A DNA stretch of 7,669 nt from an uncultured Eggerthellaceae bacterium (GTDB lineage Bacteria; Actinomycetota; Coriobacteriia; Coriobacteriales; Eggerthellaceae). The translations under genes were made by a program, and so were the position numbers. Under the pieces are notes generated by a model. It saw only the letters and a list, made by a program, of their open reading frames with translations, did not search any database and was not told where the DNA came from. Of this stretch, positions 5,671-7,669 are shown piece after piece (position 1 is the first letter of the stretch; each line of letters starts with the position of its first letter). The stretch is from assembly GCA_910577495.1 (NCBI GenBank), contig CAJTML010000074.1, positions 2,846 through 10,514 of the forward strand, in the 5' to 3' direction.

Positions 5671-7669
5671 TTATTCCGACAGCGCCATTTGTCGAATGTA
5701 GACCTGTTCGCGCAGCTCACGTGCAAATTTGCGACTCATCGTGCCCTCATCTTGCATGAGCTGAATCTGACCCAGCTCAAGTCGCAGACCTTCTGCCTCC
5801 ATCTCGTCAATATGATGGCGAAGGTGCGCTGGATCATACTGCGGGAAAAACGTGATGGAATCAGTACCCAACATCTCTGACTCTTGCGCCGCGTTCGCTG
5901 CCGAGTCAGCCGCTCTCAGCATACGCAGCATTGAGCAATGCTCCGAAAGCAAATAGCGAACCGCACGCGTGCGTTCTTTATCGTCGCGGGTGTGCAGACC
6001 CTTAAGATAGACAATTGCCACCTGCTCAGAGCCCTCTAATAGCGATCTTCTATCAGCTTGCTCCTCAGAGAGTAGCTCTGCCTTCTTAAACGCACGTCGA
6101 ATGGAATAGCGTGCGATATTGCCCGATTTGACGCGATAGCGCGGCTTGAGCGCATATTCTTCGCCCCGTCTGCCCTGCAAACGCTTGCGCATGCGCAGCA
6201 ACTGGTTGAGATAGCGCTCACAGATGGACTCGTCATGGGTCTTGGCGTCAAGCACCTCGTCAACATAGAGAATCTGATGTGACACCACCTCAATACGCAG
6301 TTTGCGAAGCAACTCTGAATCAACTTCGCCCCGCAAAATATTCGCAATGCGCTCCTCATAGTTGCGAATGACCGCCGTGATAGCCAAGTCGGGGTTTTCG
6401 GGATCTTCTTTGTCGTGGAGCTTTTTTACCACCGCGCGCAAAACAGCAAGCTCAAGTTCTCTGCCTTTCGCGCCGTCTTCTGCCTCTTTAGGCGCCAACA
6501 GCGGCACGACAAAATTCGCCAGCAAAAGCGTAATCACGATCACGCCCGATGCCAGAAAGATTAGGTCATTGCGATGCGGGAATGCCACACCAGAGGTAAT
6601 CATATAGGGAATCGTAAACGCAATGGAGAGCGTTACCGCGCCCTTTGGTCCTGAAAGCGTGGTGACTAGGGCGTCTTTGGCTACATCGCGCGTGATGCCC
6701 ATGCGCTTACCATCAGCGGTTTTTTGAAGCGCGTCCATAACGAGCACCCAAAGATAGCGAATCGCAATCACCAGAGCGGTCACCAAGAATACGAGTCCCA
6801 TCAAAAGCATGCGCGACATGCCACTGGTCTCAATAGTGGGTGAGACAAAGAGCATAAGCTCCAAACCAAGCAAGACAAAGACCACGCCGTTAATGACAAA
6901 GACCAACACGTCCCACACACTGGATGAGACCACTTTAAGCTCTCCGGCTTCAGCGGCATTTTTCTGCGGATAGAACGTCATGAGTAAGCCGGCCGCAACA
7001 ACCGCTAAGATGCCGCTTGTGCCTGCGTGCTCGGCAAGCAAGAAGACGACGAAGGGAATAAAGACCTCGAACACCACATGGGTGGTGGTGCTTTCAAGGC
7101 CTTGCGCGCGCAAGAAGCGCAAAAGCACGACGGCCACAAACCCGAGTACTAAACCGAGAGCGATGCCACCAAAAAACGAGACGAAAAACGAAATACCCGC
7201 ATCAATGAGCGAGAAGGTGCCTGTCACGGCTGCTGCTATCGCAAACTGAAACGAAACAACGCCCGATGCGTCATTAATCAGCGCTTCGCCCGACAAAAGT
7301 GCCTGTTGGCGCGGCTTGAGTTTGATGTCCTTGGCAAGCGCGGTCACCGCCACCGCGTCTGTAGGACCCAACGCTGCGCCAAGCGCAAATGCAGCAGCCA
7401 GCGGAATAGTTGGCGCTATCCAGTTGAGCGTAAAGCCCACAACCAGCACTGTTGCAATTACCAGTCCTACCGCAAGCGAGAGAATTGCACCTCGGTTGTT
7501 CCAAAGGGCTCGACGGTTTGCGTGCCGCGATTCATCAAAAAGCAGCGGCGCAATAAAGAGCACCAAGAACAACTCAGGATCAACTTGGATATCGGTGGGA
7601 TGAGCCCAAAACAGTGCGGCAACCGCACCAAGAGCAATCTGAACAAGTGGTAGCGACACGCGCGGGATC
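5671..7669 (-). CDS. CPA1-type Na+/H+ antiporter with long cytoplasmic tail (5' end outside the window)
   Basis: A membrane exchanger of the monovalent cation:proton antiporter-1 family, expected to expel Na+ (or K+) in exchange for H+. The first in-frame start-like codon is a GTG at 7659, but the frame stays open to the edge and the codons before it read IPR, so the text becomes IPRVSLPLVQIALG, the usual first-helix region of this family. The true start therefore lies beyond the window, probably about 25-35 residues upstream. Counting from the GTG, the ion-binding motifs are LGPTDAVAV (97-105, Asp101) and GEALINDASG (124-133, Asn129-Asp130); SGPKGAVTLSIAFTIP (336-351) is the equivalent of the GLRGA motif. 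Hydrophobic segments end near 390. The remaining 270 residues are highly charged and helical, a cytoplasmic tail likely to regulate activity or mediate dimer contacts. It is convergent with the Elp3 gene, one base between stop codons. The transported ion is not deducible. Confidence 0.9.
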   Translation of the reverse strand, partial: IPRVSLPLVQIALGAVAALFWAHPTDIQVDPELFLVLFIAPLLFDESRHANRRALWNNRGAILSLAVGLVIATVLVVGFTLNWIAPTIPLAAAFALGAALGPTDAVAVTALAKDIKLKPRQQALLSGEALINDASGVVSFQFAIAAAVTGTFSLIDAGISFFVSFFGGIALGLVLGFVAVVLLRFLRAQGLESTTTHVVFEVFIPFVVFLLAEHAGTSGILAVVAAGLLMTFYPQKNAAEAGELKVVSSSVWDVLVFVINGVVFVLLGLELMLFVSPTIETSGMSRMLLMGLVFLVTALVIAIRYLWVLVMDALQKTADGKRMGITRDVAKDALVTTLSGPKGAVTLSIAFTIPYMITSGVAFPHRNDLIFLASGVIVITLLLANFVVPLLAPKEAEDGAKGRELELAVLRAVVKKLHDKEDPENPDLAITAVIRNYEERIANILRGEVDSELLRKLRIEVVSHQILYVDEVLDAKTHDESICERYLNQLLRMRKRLQGRRGEEYALKPRYRVKSGNIARYSIRRAFKKAELLSEEQADRRSLLEGSEQVAIVYLKGLHTRDDKERTRAVRYLLSEHCSMLRMLRAADSAANAAQESEMLGTDSITFFPQYDPAHLRHHIDEMEAEGLRLELGQIQLMQDEGTMSRKFARELREQVYIRQMALSE

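Noticed and set aside
5677..5694. CGACA/TGTCG dyad just after the Elp3 stop, considered as a terminator
   Set aside because: The stem is 5 base pairs with an 8-base loop, no T-run follows, and it lies in antiporter coding sequence.
7657..7659. GTG at 7659 as the true start of the antiporter
   Set aside because: It would remove most of the first membrane helix, and the codons before it (IPR) continue the family motif up to the window edge, so the gene is cut by the window.

Overview
The window reads as a compact bacterial chromosome segment with GC close to one half by eye. It holds six substantial protein genes and one gene tail, with no tRNA, rRNA, insertion sequence, phage gene or CRISPR array. 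Gene style (strong AGGAGG or AAGGAG sites on some genes and none on others, very short gaps, a bacterial Elp3, a GKDRAG-type phosphatase) would fit an anaerobic actinobacterium of the Coriobacteriia. That placement is inference from general impression, not from a marker gene.

Layout from left to right: (1) the last 14 codons of a plus-strand gene (1-45) that meets, tail to tail, (2) a minus-strand BrnQ branched-chain amino acid carrier (48-1382). (3) A 261-base divergent intergenic region separates brnQ from (4) a plus-strand tyrosine/serine phosphatase of the Y_phosphatase3 type (1644-2519). (5) Convergent to it is a minus-strand two-gene unit, read from right to left: a Trm9/ALKBH8-like SAM methyltransferase (3810-3001) and then a 146-residue protein of unknown function (2983-2543). 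(6) Only 32 bases away from the methyltransferase start, and divergent from it, begins an Elp3 homologue (3843-5669), a radical SAM plus GNAT tRNA wobble-uridine enzyme. (7) One base after the Elp3 stop lies the stop codon of a minus-strand CPA1-type Na+/H+ antiporter (5671-7669), which runs off the right edge without its true N-terminus.

The most interesting part is 2543-5669. Elp3 makes the 5-carboxymethyl group on tRNA U34 in eukaryotes and is thought to do similar chemistry in archaea and some bacteria. Trm9/ALKBH8 enzymes methylate that carboxymethyl group to mcm5U. Finding the two head to head, with a possible shared promoter and no visible ribosome binding site on either, suggests a bacterial version of the eukaryotic Elongator-Trm9 wobble pathway. 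The small unknown gene behind the methyltransferase is a candidate accessory protein. This link is inference from motifs and position. BrnQ, the phosphatase and the antiporter look like ordinary housekeeping or transport genes with no evident tie to the tRNA module.
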